A stretch of DNA of 64,000 nt from Pseudeuparius sepicola (lineage: Eukaryota > Arthropoda > Insecta > Coleoptera > Anthribidae): NCBI GenBank assembly GCA_963920635.1, contig OY987298.1, forward strand, positions 123,575,735-123,639,734, read 5' to 3'. The translations under genes and the position numbers were made by a program. A model generated the notes under the pieces. That model worked only from the letters and a program-made list of their open reading frames with translations. It was not told where the DNA came from and did no database searches. Each line of letters starts with the position of its first letter. Within the stretch, counting starts at the first letter, position 1. Shown here piece after piece: positions 1-12,404 of the stretch.

Positions 1-290
1 GGTAAAATGATAAAACTGCCATAAAACCTTTTTGCCTTATCTCTACCTTAGATGCCAAGCCTTCAAGGTATCTATAAAACCGTTCATAAAGCTGCTATAA
101 AACCTTCATTAAACTGAGTAGTAAGGCTAAATGGTCTTGAATTGGCAGTGTAATTCCTTTTGGTTTTATAGTGGATTTGAGAAACCCTGGGAGCTAGGTA
201 ATTTGCTTTAAGCTTTAAGCTAGGTAATGTGCTTTAAGCTTTAAGCTAGGTAATTTGCTTTAAGCTTTAAGCTTTAAGCTTTCCACAAAG
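1..290. repeat. TAAAAC-rich repeat and 26-bp tandem repeat
   Basis: The first 130 bases repeat short motifs of the form CTATAAAACC and CATAAAACC. From 193 a 26-bp unit (begins GCTAGGTAAT, ends in GCTTTAAGCTTTAA) is present three times at 193, 219 and 245, followed by extra GCTTTAA copies to about 282. No coding potential is visible. Similar TAAAAC-rich sequence returns at 1270-1640, so the two stretches may be parts of one repeat family. Confidence 0.6.
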
Positions 291-1269
291 AAGATTTATT
301 TGCCTTCTGCGTGTCTTCAGGCATTACATATTTAAAAGCGTGTATTATTGGGAATGGCGTTGTGGTTCTAATAAGCGCGAAATACGCGTGATCCGTAACC
401 CAAATACGCAAACGAAGAAAAGTTTTCAGATGCTTTTGCACAAAATACGCACTGAAAATTAAAGCGCCCCAGAAATACATCAGATTTATACAATCTATAT
501 ATATATAATAAAAAAAATTATTTTAAATTTTTCAACGCTTTCCCATTTACGGCGACTTAGTTAATTTCATTCCACCGATAAACGCGATATTCATTTTGTA
601 TACCTACCCCGTCCCCAAATAAAAATTATTAATTTTTGGTTATGTGACATAAAGGTTGACATGGAATATGACACATCACGCATATAATCAAACAAAAAAT
701 ATGTCCGCTTTCACAATAAGTCTATTAGGTAGCGATAAATGATGTTATAAAACCAAATTACCTTATATGTGTGCATAACTAAATCCACTTCAAAACCAAT
801 TATTCTTAATATTGCCTTCCATAAGTCATTCAAAAGGCCAACTTTCATTTGTTCAAGAGTATTTAGTCCTATTTTAGATCTTCAGAACTTTTTGGCTTTG
901 TATAAGTACACCACAAAGTTAAATAGTTTTATAGTGCCATTGACTCGTGTGTTCTGAGTGGCCGCATTCGCATTTATAACCTCAAATTATTTTCATGTGA
1001 TCCTGAGTGGTATGTGTGTGCCTGCCTGGATAAAATAACTTAAGCATCCAGTTATCCAAAAAAGTGGACATAATAATAATTATTACTAAAATGCACTCGC
1101 ACTAGCTGATCGCGTCATGTATGCGCTACGCTACTGACACTCATCCGTGGTGTGTCTATGGTCAAGATGGCGTTTATATTTATTTCAAGATCAAAAGGTT
1201 TTAATCTACCTTCTTGCTAGCACGATAATTTTATTAGGGACAGTTTATATTCCAATTTGACTTAATGAT
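291..1269. other. AT-rich stretch, nothing recognised
   Basis: No long ORF, splice-flanked exon, RNA gene or terminal repeat could be supported. The short reading frames here are chance openings in AT-rich DNA. Confidence 0.5.
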
Positions 1270-1640
1270 GCTTTCTGCTTCTCATTAAAAGCAAGCATAA
1301 AGCCTGACGTGATGTAGTTTTATATAAGACTACAAGGACGCTATAAAACTAATCATTAAAGCAATAATGCTTATTTCCGCCCTAATAAAACTGTCTTTCA
1401 TTTAACACCGTCTTAAGATCAAGTGGCTTTATAAAGCTCTTATTGTCAGGCAAAGATAAAGCATCTATAAGGGCATGAGCACTTCAAGATAAAAAAGCTC
1501 TTGAATATAGTTCTTGAGGGCTGCTATAAAACTTTATCATAAAACCATTTTGCCTCAAGGAAAGTTTGCATTTATCAGAGCCTTTTTAAAGCTCTTTGGC
1601 TTTTCTAAGAAGCCATAAAACTCTTGTAAAACATACTAGA
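1270..1640. repeat. TAAAAC-rich dispersed repeat
   Basis: Repeats the vocabulary of positions 1-130: GCTATAAAACT, CATAAAACC, TTTTGCCT and AAAGCTC recur several times, partly on both strands. It looks like a decayed repeat sharing ancestry with the window start. No terminal repeats or duplication were found. Confidence 0.4.
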
Positions 1641-3000
1641 GGCCAATTGGAATTTAAAATGTTACTTGGGTGTGCAGAGACTTGGAAATTGGCTACTGAC
1701 TTGTACCTAAAATTGATAGTGCAACTGCTAGTGATTTTTCGTTCCACTTTTTAAAAAAATTGCTTGCATGTAATGAATAAGTCAGGTGTTTACGACTGCT
1801 GTTAAGCTGGATCTGAGCAAGGCGTTTCATTGCTTAAATTATCGCCTTCTACTCGCAATAGCTAGAAAATAGTTTCGTCGGTATTTCTCTCCAGTAGAAA
1901 ACGTAAAGTTGGAGATTAAAGGAGTGTATGTATATGTATTATAATCTTGAGAGTTTAATTCTGGTGTAGATGTAAGGAAGTTAGGAAGAAGAACGTCTAT
2001 TATCACTCTCCTCCAAATATCTCATATCGTGGAGTATAATAAAATGCATTAAACATCAGAGTTCATATTTTCCTTGTATTCTTCGAGCAAGCAATTTTAC
2101 TTGAAATAACCCGTAAAGCGGCGCATTTAATAAAAGTATCGATCTTGCAGGGTATCTCAATTTCATTTCGCAGTGCACAATACGTAGCGGGCCAAGTTGT
2201 ATACACGTTTATGTCGTTCCCTTGGTAACACATTGTGATTTCTGACGTCTTTTGTACAGCAATTTCGTCAATAACTTCTGGCTGTCATAATATTGGTGTA
2301 TCCGTCCACTGGAAATTGTCGAAAGCATTTATTGTTCCCAATATAGATATATTTACATCATTAATCATAAGCAAATAATATTTAAAAAGTACTTTACTAA
2401 CTGATTTACAGGGGTATAATATTATTGTAGAGTAATGTGACCGACTCGATCTAATTTAGCGTGCCAATAACTAGCCGTCACCACACGCTGGTCAGCAACA
2501 GCCAGATTTTCGCCCGCTCGATGAATGCTTGATGTGGGGTGTGTCATGACAAACTTAATTATCTAGTAATTAAAGACATTTAGTTACCTACCCAACCGAT
2601 CAACTATCAGTTAAGTGGATAAATAGACCCAACAATATACTGGGTGAAGTGCTCAATATATAGAGCGTGTAATTTAAGTACGTTTAAATAGTTCAGGATG
2701 GCGATCCTCGGCCAATTCTAAGAAAAAAGCGTTGACTGACATATTTGTAAAGACTTCTCACGGCTATAGCTTCATTTCCTGAAAAACAGATTGCTCTGAT
2801 GGTTAACTATGTGTTTTGCATTGTAATATTTTGTCTCCGGAAAGCGCATGGTGGCAAAAATAGGTAAAGAGATGCTTTTTGTTCCAAATTAAATTCTCCA
2901 TCCGAAGCTGTTCCCACTTTGGTTTAGGGCTGTTTTATTTATTTTTTAATTTGTCTAAGGTTGTATCCAAGTACAACGAAGACAAAATAATAGTAATTGC
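1641..3000. other. AT-rich stretch, nothing recognised
   Basis: Likely intronic or intergenic DNA. Nothing beyond short chance ORFs is visible. Confidence 0.5.
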
Positions 3001-3092
3001 CCCCCTCCCCCGCACAAGCATTCATTTGCTTCTGGGGTACTCCTAGTTTAGAGTATTGTGAGGGTGAGAATTATTATTATTATTATTATTGT
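3001..3092 (+). repeat. SINE/LINE 3'-tail-like repeat, copy 1
   Basis: A block containing ACAAGCATT, TTGCTTCTGG, ACTCCTA and TATTGTGAGGG runs into an (ATT)n tail at 3070-3090. The same block with an (ATT)n tail recurs at 14087-14170. A conserved body plus a microsatellite tail is typical of a SINE or the 3' end of a non-LTR retrotransposon. The family is not identified. Confidence 0.55.
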
Positions 3093-3419
3093 GTACCAAA
3101 TTCGCTTAAAAAGCTAAACAAATAAAAAAGTTATCGGGAAAGACAATTTTTTTAGAATTTTACATCGAAAACGAAGAATTTTTTGACACTTGTTTTGTGA
3201 ACTTTTTCTTACAATTGGCCGACGATCAACACCCTGAGATATTTTAAAGTACACCCTGTATATCTAGAGAAATAAACTACAAATATAGCTATACTTAAAT
3301 ATAAACTGCTATATTATTATTTATAGCAACAGCCAAAACAGGATGCGCGCGCGCACGTGTTGCTCGAGCTGCTGTCCTTTATGCATATTACCATAATAGG
3401 GTTTTTGTACTATACTTTC

Positions 3420-4295
3420 GTGTTCACACAACAGGCGCCCCAAAACTGCAATTTATGCAGCCTTTCCCCGAAATCATTGATGTGTTACTTGCTGTGGCCA
3501 ATTTCATTTTGCATTTAATTTATCTCACAGAGGGCGACTATTTTTGGATCATGCTTTTTCTCGTAACTTTTTTAAGGTTATCTTTTTGGTCTTCCCAGGT
3601 CCATCATTTTAGTGCATTTTTCATTTTCTAACAAAAAGTTGCCATTTGAGTTGAAATTGGCAAGATGTGCCACAAAACCTGTTAACTCCAACATTCGAAA
3701 AATAAAATGTTCAACTATCGCTTTCAAATTTTATAGAATAATTGCTTCATTTAAAATAACAAAAAATTCCCCATGAAAAATGTACCTTTTTTTCCCTTTC
3801 AAAATGGAAAGGGTTGAATTTAACAAAATTTGGACACCCTATTTCAAGAAAACCAATGGTATTTTGCCCAAAGCTCACCTGGTATTATTTTTTCTTAATT
3901 TACATTTAAACCATTAAATGTGAAAATGTGAAAATTTTATTTTTCGATTTTGAATCTATCTTATGAATTTATTGTAAAACAAAAGTACACTTTTGTTGTA
4001 AAATGAAAAGATGCACTAAAATGCCTGCAAGACGAATAAGATAACCTCAAAAAAGTTGCGAGTAAAAGCATGATCCAAAAACAGCGCTAGTGATGCTCTC
4101 TGTAAGTTTAGAAATTGAAATTCTCAGCTTATTCGCCACTCCCAAAAACACAGCAGTGTCATATTTCAGTTCAGCAGCTTGATTATTTTGGGAGGTATAG
4201 GCATAATTCAATTTCAAGAAAAGAACATCGACACCCCGTATTTCAGTCAACAAGCGTCTAAGAAAAAAAATATATGGCAAATCTGTTTTTTTTTT
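3420..4295. mobile_element. Foldback (long inverted repeat) element
   Basis: Bases 3530-3630 (with TTTTTGGATCATGCTTTT and AGGTTATCTT) are the inverted complement of 4010-4095 (AGATAACCTC, AAAAGCATGATCCAAAAA). Weaker inverted similarity extends outward to about 3470 and 4190. CACCCTGTA-like and CACCCCGTA motifs lie near the outer edges at 3248 and 4232. There is no transposase ORF between the arms. Exact ends were not determined. Confidence 0.55.
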
Positions 4296-4466
4296 TTCAA
4301 ATTAAATAATTTTATTTTTTACATTCTAAAAAAGCAATAAACGATAAACAAAATTTGCAATGAAACCATGGCAGATACAAAGAAATATAAAAAAACAGTT
4401 CTTGCTTAAAATAAATAAAGCGCACAAAAGAAAATTTTTCCTGAAAAAACAAATGTAGTGTATGTA

Positions 4467-5258
4467 CAGGGTTATTCACTGAGAATTGACCCCCCACCTA
4501 ACTTTTGTTTTTTAAGATAAAAGGGCGATTCAAGAAACAAAATCAATGGTTCGGTGAATACTTTTTTATGCCATGACCGTTTAGTGTACAGGGTGTTCCA
4601 AAAAAGTAGGACCAATGGCAACTTAATTTTTTTAAATGGAACACCTTGTATTTATTGTATTTTTGAAATCTGCACATCAAGGCAATCAAAATGATATTAA
4701 CTTTGTGGCATTATCTTTTTCCGTTTTTGAAAAATTCCGTATTCAAACAAGAGAGTAATATAGTGAAACTCCAAAATGTTTAGGAGCTTTTACGATAAGA
4801 ATTTCATCTTTATTTCGAGAACATAATCAGTAAAATTTGAAAAGGCTCCTAAACATTTTGGAGTTTCACTATATTACTCTCTTGTTTAAAACTAATATTT
4901 TTCGTTATTATACATTGATCGTCTATCTTTATCACGAGATCCACAAATTCAAGTTAAATAAATTTAGTATAAAATTTGAATACGGAATTTTTCAAAAACG
5001 GAAAAAGATAATGCCACAAAGTTTAATATCATTTTGATTGCCTTGATGAGCAGATTTCAGAAATCCAATAATATATAGGGTGTTCCATTTAAAAAATATA
5101 AGTTGCCATTGGTCCTACTTGTTTGGAACACCCTGTACACTAAACGGTCATGGCATAAAAAAGTATTCGCCGAACCATTGATTTTGTTTTTTGAATCACC
5201 CTTTTATCTTAAAAACAAAAAAGTTAGGTGGGGGGTCAGTTCTCAGTGAATAACCCTG
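4467..5258. mobile_element. Nested foldback MITE, TACAGGG termini
   Basis: The element starts CAGGGTTATTCACTGAGAA and ends with its complement, with a TA dinucleotide on each side (4465-4466, 5259-5260) as in Tc1/mariner insertions. Nearly the whole 792 bp is an inverted repeat: the arms meet at about 4790/4838. A second terminus-like motif, TACAGGGTGTTCC, lies about 120 bp inside each end (4588 and 5138), so the arms are nested. The right arm carries about 90 extra bases (4890-4975). No ORF of its own. Confidence 0.75.
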
Positions 5259-5559
5259 TACACATATCTCCGCCACTGACTATTTGGAGAATTGGTATTA
5301 TCACATTTTGTGACACTTGATCAATGAATGCTGTGTACCAAATTTCGTTTGAAAAATAAAAAACAAAACCTATATTTTTTAACCATAATATAACTGCACA
5401 ACTAGGCGGTTGTGGATAAAAAGGTACACCACCAAATAGTAATATTGTATGGTTTTATGACTCTATGACTTTTCTATCGATGTTAATTACAATAATTGGA
5501 AATTAGTGAACATACCTATTTCACATATTTCAAATTCCAAACGCAGCTTTACACCAAAG

Positions 5560-5815
5560 ACACTATTCCCCTGGTGGCTTATCGGCAGCTTATGTAATGC
5601 AGCCATTCTCGAGGCCTCTCCTATCAGACGGGGCTTAGATCTTATCCGGTTTGAATTATTCGCCATAACGCCCGGAGGCGAAATCGCAGGATCTCACGAT
5701 CCGGGCCTATTGATCGAAAATTATTTAATTAAACTAATTAATCGCTTGACCTAATTGGCCTTGCGACATTTTCATAATAAGGCCCCCGAGGGCCCCACAG
5801 TAAATCAGGAATTAT
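5560..5815. promoter_or_regulatory. GC-richer island with TAAT-rich core (candidate conserved noncoding DNA)
   Basis: This block is clearly less AT-biased than its surroundings and holds ATTTAATTAAACTAATTAAT at 5719-5738, a cluster of homeodomain-type TAAT/ATTA cores, next to CTAATTGG. It has no splice-flanked exon and no repeat termini. A regulatory role is inference only, and an old repeat is the alternative. Confidence 0.25.
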
Positions 5816-6039
5816 CTTAAGATTCCATTCTGCTTCTGAACTGCGATTATGCGCCAGCCAGCCAACCGACCAGCCAAGCTTCGGGAATGACTCCGGAGAG
5901 TAAATCTGTCTCCAGTTCGATCGACTTACGATCGCTACGTTATATGGAGTTCTGTTATAGTCCGGGAGCTGGCCACACTACATTTTGTAATTTATTTTAT
6001 TTGTGTTATATCGGAGCTAAGAATACTTGAAATCGACTC

Positions 6040-7340
6040 CTGCAAGGGTAACAGCGAGACAGCATTGACAGCGGCCTGGCAATTATGTTAAAAAAAGGTA
6101 AATGTTAAATATTTTAAAAGCTGTAACTTTTTCTATTATTTAATAATATTTCAATAAGATGTAAAACGACCTCCTGTCACTTCTCCCGTACAACGGTCTA
6201 CTACTGCCATAGTCACCTTTATGTGAAAAAAAAAACAATTGATACAAATACTAAAAGCTGAAAATTTTTCTATGATAATTAAATAATGAAGGCAATTAAA
6301 AAACGTATCCTGCCAGCTATTTGATGAGACCCGGCTTAGGCAGGAGCTACTGAAGTAGTAAGGTAGTCTCATATAAGATAATATAGAGTGTGATTTAAAG
6401 CACAAAATTATTTTATATTGATTCGTACATAAAAAATGTGTAGAATTGAAAAGTTTCAAGACACGAATCTTCGTCGATATAGTCATGAAGTGTTTCCACA
6501 AAAGTGTATAAATCGCTGGCACGTTGAATATGCTTCATATCATATCATCGTAATCCATTTCATCACATCAGATTCTGGAAAAACATTGTGAACAATTCAC
6601 AAATTAGTGACATTGTTTATTTTGTTTAAATTTTTGAATAGTGCTTGTCACAAACTTTTTTGCTATTATTGAGTGTTACAGAAAAAAATTAAAAAAATAA
6701 TCCGGTTTAATAAATTTAAAGGTGCACAATGCACCCTATCGTACTCTTAAATAATTTCGGACTACAATTTTTTCCATGGCTAGCTAGATTTCGGAAAACC
6801 GACCTTGTTGCATCCATGTTTTTTACATATTTTGAACAATAACAGATACAGAAAATCTTTTCCTACAAAAGTTGTTGAGAATGGTAAGGACTTTCAATAT
6901 ATATAGAAAAAATGGTATGTTCCTACGAAAATAATATCGATGACGTCACAGCCGCCATTTTCCCAAACATCAATAAAGCTAATTTTCGGTAATAATTGGC
7001 CCATTTAAGAACCCCTTTTCGAATTTTTATTTTGAGTTTTTCGACTTCCCGCTATAAATTTTTAGCTTTTAGTATTTGTGTCAATAATTGATATTTATTT
7101 ATTTTTTCACATAAAGATGACTATGGCAGGAGTGGACCGTTCTACGGGAGAAGTGGCAGGAGGTCGTTTTACATCTTATTGAAATATTATTAAATAATAG
7201 AAAAGTTTCAGCTTTTAGAATATTTAACAATCACCTTTTTTAACATAATTGGGAGCTAGGCCGCTGTGATGGCAGGAGTTCATTTTATTAATGAGTGTCA
7301 CTAATATTATCAAATAAAAGATAAATTAAGCTTTAGGAAA
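6040..7340. mobile_element. Terminal-inverted-repeat element (non-autonomous)
   Basis: Bases 6081-6240 and 7090-7250 are inverted copies: AATTATGTTAAAAAAAGGT at the left matches ACCTTTTTTAACATAATT at the right. Blocks around AAAACGACCTCCTG and CACATAAAG(A)TGACTATGGC are also shared. The similarity reaches slightly beyond into flanking GGCCGCTGT motifs. At 7260-7340 a diverged tandem copy of the right-end block (GGCAGGAGTTCATTTTAT) is present. No transposase is visible. The reading frame at 6151-6522 on the minus strand is built from arm sequence. Confidence 0.6.
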
Positions 7341-8005
7341 TGTGACAATAAAAAGTGTCGCCAGCTTCCGATCCATTAGACTATCTTGCCAATGGGCAGA
7401 CATTATCACATGAGCGTTGTTCCGACATAAGGTTTGGAAAATAAGGATACAGAGTTCTTAATTTCAGAGAAGGGCAAAAGTTGTGTATATGCCTTTCCTT
7501 AATATCTATCATAAATATAGCGCATCAAACGCTATATACCAATATATTACCAATACAGCCTTGTCACTGCAACCGTTAATCGAATGTAAGTAATAAGAGG
7601 CGTAACATCTACCAAATCTGACAGCCAACAGCCAGAGCTGGTCCAGCAACAATATTGTTTTTCTTGGACCAGCTAAGATTGTCGACGTCGACATTTATGA
7701 GCTGTTGTCTCTATTTGTGTTCGCTCAAACCAAGGCAAACTTCAAGCGATTTGCCTAGGTGGTTTTCTAATGTAATCATTTCTAATTCCAACAAATAATA
7801 TATTTTCGCTAAATCGTTTCAAAATGTCCTAAAACGGAGAAAACCAAAATTTGATCAACATAATTTTGGTGCCAGGCTGTCTATGAGGGTGTGCGTGTGT
7901 GTGTGTCTATGCATAGACAAACCCAAATAAAAGACGCTCCGAAAGGCCCTGTAATTAGGGAACCATGTTAGTGCGCAACCCAGATAAATATTGTCATTCT
8001 TGTTA
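7341..8005. other. No gene recognised
   Basis: The stretch contains a short hairpin around 7635-7680 (GCTGGTCCA and TGGACCAGC) and a short GT-rich run at about 7890. Nothing else is supported. Confidence 0.4.
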
Positions 8006-8087
8006 ATGTCAACGATGTCATCTGACTTTTCCTTGCACAGAAATAGATGTCAACGATGTCATCTGACTTTTCCTTGCACATAAATAG
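8006..8087. repeat. 41-bp tandem duplication
   Basis: Two adjacent copies of a 41-bp unit beginning ATGTCAACGATGTCATCTGA, at 8006 and 8047, are nearly identical. This is a recent local duplication with no known role. Confidence 0.85.
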
Positions 8088-8771
8088 AAGTTAATTTCTG
8101 TTTACTTGTCGTAGGCTCCAAATAATTCTAATTTTAATCTCTGCATTCTGTGTTTTAAAATAACAACATGTGTTTGATGTGCAAGGGTGAAACCATGTTT
8201 GATCTGTGAGTGAAACAGAATGGTGTTCCCGACGTGAAACCCGCATTAAAACACACAGAGAGAGACTGAAAACTGAAATTAATAAGGATTTTACAACAGA
8301 TAATAGGTAGGTATATTAATGTAAAATACTAATAACTTAATAACATTGATTGTGCCTGCTCTTGTACTTGCACTTGCTGAAAGCCCAGGAATTACTTGCA
8401 TATTGCATGGTTTAATACTTAATACTTTATAACTTTTTTTAGCTTATATGTGATGGGCAACTCGATTTCCCAAATACCGGGTTAACTCAAGACGAGGTTA
8501 ATAATTCGAGGTTCCACTTAATCCAGAGATCGCAATAGATGCATAGCAAGATGTAGCTGTCACTGCTAAATAATATTAGTATCATTTGTATACTAACGGT
8601 GAGTACCTACCTCTGCAATAAACTTTCAACAAAGCATTCAAGTCAAATCCTTTTTATAGGAAGTTATTGTTTTCCTGTCTTACCGAGCCTTTCAGGTATC
8701 AACTGGAAAGCCCCTGTAAGCAATGGTTGTTGCAAGTTTTAAGCAATTCATTATGTGCATTATTGTGTACA

Positions 8772-9100
8772 TTTTTAGGTATTTTTTGGATCATTAACAA
8801 TATTGTACCATAGGGCGAATGCCGATAGGAGAACTATTACCTGTGCTCACCTCAACCCTACTGAGATATCGACCTAGTGATGCAAGTAGATACCTAATAG
8901 ATTTGCACCCCTAGTCTTGTACCTAAGATTTTATATTTTTAGGTATTTTTTTGGATCATTAACAATATAATATTGTACCATAGGGCGAATGCCTATAGGA
9001 GAACTGTTACCTGTGCTCACCTCAACCCTACTGTGATATCGACCTAGTGATGCAAGTAGATACCTAATAGATTTGCACCCCTAGTCATGTACCTAAGACT
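8772..9100. repeat. 164-bp tandem duplication upstream of the THAP ORF
   Basis: Units at 8772-8935 and 8936-9100 share nearly every base, including GGATCATTAACAATAT, CCATAGGGCGAATGCC and GATATCGACCTAGTGATGC. The second unit ends about 30 bp before the ATG of the THAP ORF, so the duplicated sequence probably forms its 5' flank or 5' UTR. Confidence 0.85.
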
Positions 9101-9130
9101 TGATAAAACGCTGTAAATGTGTGGCCCAAT

Positions 9131-9703
9131 ATGTCTTCCCCAGAGGCATATAAGTACAGATGTGCAGCTTTACATTGTAAAAACGTTTACTATTGGCCAG
9201 TGACAAACATATCTTACAGAAATAAAAGATTTTTCACTTTTCCGGCTAATACAGATAGGAGGAGGCTGTGGTGTGATATCATGCATTTAAACTATTCTGA
9301 TAAAAAAAATTATGTCTGTGAAGAACATTTCCATATGGAAAGTTTTACCAGCTCTGATAAAGTAAGACTCCAGGTGAGACTTGTTAGATTTGCAAAACCA
9401 TTTTTTGAAAACGTAGATTTACTAGCATCGGCATCCTCTCATAATGAACATTCTTATGCAGAAATAATTCATTCTAAATCTAACTTAAGTTCTCAGGATT
9501 CAAACATAAATAAAGACACTGTCCTAGAAACAATTATAGAAATACAGCAATACCCGGTTTCTTTTGAACCAGCCCATTTTTTTATTTTTAAGAGATTTTG
9601 TTTACAAGAGTTTATTTTTACAAGAGTTCATTTTTTTTTGTTTATTTTATTGAATGTATTAAAGTGTTCAGAAGCTAAAATTTTGTTTTCCTCTTTAGTT
9701 TAA
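9131..9703 (+). CDS. THAP-type zinc-finger protein
   Basis: The ORF gives about 190 aa from the ATG at 9131; a longer reading would need a non-ATG start. The N-terminal part fits a THAP domain, a C2CH DNA-binding zinc finger of host regulators and P-element transposases. It has C-x4-C in CAALHC, the FTFPA motif, the tryptophan in RRRLWCD and the closing C-x2-H in VCEEHF, followed by ESF. After roughly residue 85 the sequence is Ser/Asn-rich with no domain, and the C-terminal 40 residues are hydrophobic and look like translated UTR. A donor-like AG|GTGAGA at about 9372 suggests the true transcript may be spliced there. AATAAA lies at 9861. It could be a host gene or a domesticated or transposon-derived copy. 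Confidence 0.65.
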   Translation: MSSPEAYKYRCAALHCKNVYYWPVTNISYRNKRFFTFPANTDRRRLWCDIMHLNYSDKKNYVCEEHFHMESFTSSDKVRLQVRLVRFAKPFFENVDLLASASSHNEHSYAEIIHSKSNLSSQDSNINKDTVLETIIEIQQYPVSFEPAHFFIFKRFCLQEFIFTRVHFFLFILLNVLKCSEAKILFSSLV

Positions 9704-9869
9704 GTACCTAGTTATCTTTTATTTTAAAGTTTTGCCTTAACTTTTAAAGGTTTTTAAAGAAAAACTAATGTGTCGTTTATTCGTAAAACTATTAATACTG
9801 TTTTGTGGTGAACGACCCATTTGTTTTTGTTTTAAATTTTTAAAGAAGGTAAAACTTTAAAATAAAGGA

Positions 9870-12404
9870 TCATAAATCAACCAGTCTCTCAAAAAATATT
9901 TAAAATTCCCGCCTCCCTAGAAATAGTTCACCCAGATTCTAGCGGCGGCGCCACTGGCGCCTATTGTGCCAACTTCACACTAGGGATTCCGGATGTCTTC
10001 TCTTTGGGTTTGTCTATGTGTCTATGTATATGCGTATATAGTGTCTTCACGGATGAAGAATAAAAAAGGACGAAAAGTTGAGTTTCTCGGACGACTGTGG
10101 AGTTCGCCGGAAGAGGCGCAGTCGAGGCTGGTGAACCGCAGGGATACGAAACTACTTTTCGTCCGTGTATCATATACAATATTTTTTGTTCCAATGTGCT
10201 TAGGTATATTTAAAAAGTAGAAAATTAAGATCGGAAATGATACTGTTTATTTTTTCATTACAATAAATCTTAGTTACCTATGAACCTCTAGTCGGCCATG
10301 GAACTGAGATTGAACTGTCAATATTCTTGTGTTAGTCAGATCAAATATCATAGTTTTAATCGTTTTAATGGAAGAAATACAAGAAAAATTAACAGAAATG
10401 AGGATTCTCCATTATGGGGCACACCTGCGGAGATAAGAGCAGCAAATTCGATTAGTTTAAACTAATACTAAAATATCGGGATTTAGAACTCGTACATGGT
10501 GTGTTGTGATTGGTTCGTGAGCCACGGAGGTTGGAGGAGGATATGCCGAATATTTTTTCCACAATTGTAAAAACTGTTATTTCACTGTAATTGTTGTCTG
10601 TTTAACAACAAGATTCCATTTTAAACCTTCATAACTCCAACTTTCACAAAGTAGAACCATCAAATTCAAAATGTAATAGGGTTCAAATTTTCTACTGCGG
10701 CTTTATTTTGGAATCTAAATAACTCTTTATAAACATTTTGTCCAAAATAATAAATTAATCGTGCTTCTCTCTTGAAATATTTTCTTGTTTTCTTATTTTA
10801 TTAACATCCTATACAGCTGACCTAAAATGTTTCTATAATAGTCTTATTTTCTCGACAAGCAGAATTTCTTGTAAAGAATTTCCTTTCGCCTTAAACTTAA
10901 TAAATACCTAATAAAAATGTTTCTCTCTTGGAACTGCATCGCTGGACACACTGTATGTATTACAACTTTCGAAGAATTGTCCTGGTTCACTCAATCGAAT
11001 TTCGATATTCCTTACTACTATAGAATGAAATTAATCACATACCTCTTTAATAAAATTCCCCTCAGCACCTTTCTCATCAATACCTAATTTTGTTATTAAG
11101 ATATATAAAAATTTTAAACTGCGCGTCTTAATTTGGAGCAATAAGACTGCGTTTGCGACGTTGCCTGTTATATTAGTAATCGAAGCCCCAAAAATTCAAT
11201 CTCTATTCTAATTTCAGACGTGCACATTGAATCGAAATCGATTCTCTAAGAAAGAGGTTGTATAAACTAATTTAGCATTATCAATAAATATTTTTACCAC
11301 CCTGAAGAACTGAAAAAAGTGATATATCCGGTAATTGAGAGAAAGGAATATTTTGATCATCCAGAAAACCTTTGGCTAGCCATGTTAGGGGATGATAGAG
11401 TTAGCTTTAAGAATAATTGTAAAATGAAGAAGATCCTGTATAGTTATAGTTATGTAGGTATAGTTGACTGGCAAAATGTTGTTATAAGCCAGATTTATTT
11501 AGGTTGGAACAAGTTACAAGTTGGTGATCATGCTGCAAAAAGGGAAAAATATTGCGATTTTGCTATATTATTAAATTAATTGATATTGAGGTTATTTTTT
11601 ATTTCTTTTTATGACCTCTGCTCTTTTCGAGTAATCTAGCCACTAAACCTAAAGACAAGTTAGGTAAATTTTCTTCTTCTTCAGTCTTCACAAATCTCAA
11701 ATACAAGAAACGTATCGATATTGCCGTAACTCGTGTCAACGTCGCAAAACAGGAGCCACTCAGCGTTTGGAATTTGAATTTCAAAAACATTTTTAGGGCA
11801 TTTCCCGGCCGAAAAAAAATCGGAAACAAATATTTTCGTGTTTCATTTCCTCGTATTATTCATAATCAGAAATAAAAAAAAGTGTGAAACAGGCCCATTG
11901 AAATAAATAGGATGGATCCAGATTGATTTTAAGGGGTGGAAATGGTGGAATGATAAGATTTATTATTTCGTTTTTCTTAATGCATAGTTTTTAGCGAACG
12001 AAAGTAGTATATTGTTTGAAAATAATGAAGCATTTTTAAATGGGAAGGAGAGCCGATTCAAAACCTTACGAGCTGTGACTTTTCCTGACCAATTTGCCTG
12101 CGTACTCATCAATTATCCTCATTTTGATAAATTGGTAGACTGAAAAGTTTACAAATATTGGACATATGTCATCGTTATTTATGTGTACACAGTGTACTAG
12201 AATATTTTTAGTCTACAGCTATTATGGTTCGCGATTATCGTCGTTCTGGTAAATTGCTCAAGATCATAGCTGCTCATCAGCTCTATGTCCCAGATACCTT
12301 ACCTAGATGATGTACTAAACACAAAAAATCTACAACTTATTTATTTATTATTATTATATTTACATTTATAAATTATTATGATAATTATTTATTTATTATT
12401 ATAA
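9870..12404. other. AT-rich stretch, no gene recognised
   Basis: Reading frames on both strands at 9961-10220 overlap and share no known domain; the local hairpin GGACGAAAAGT/ACTTTTCGTCC suggests repeat DNA. An 86-codon frame at 11319-11579 (contains ENLWLAMLGDD) has no recognised family. AT-rich runs of TTTATT type begin at about 12335 next to the LINE tail. Confidence 0.4.

Noticed and set aside
11319..11579. 86-codon frame with a protein-like composition
   Set aside because: No recognised family, no supporting splice sites and no homologous copy in the window.
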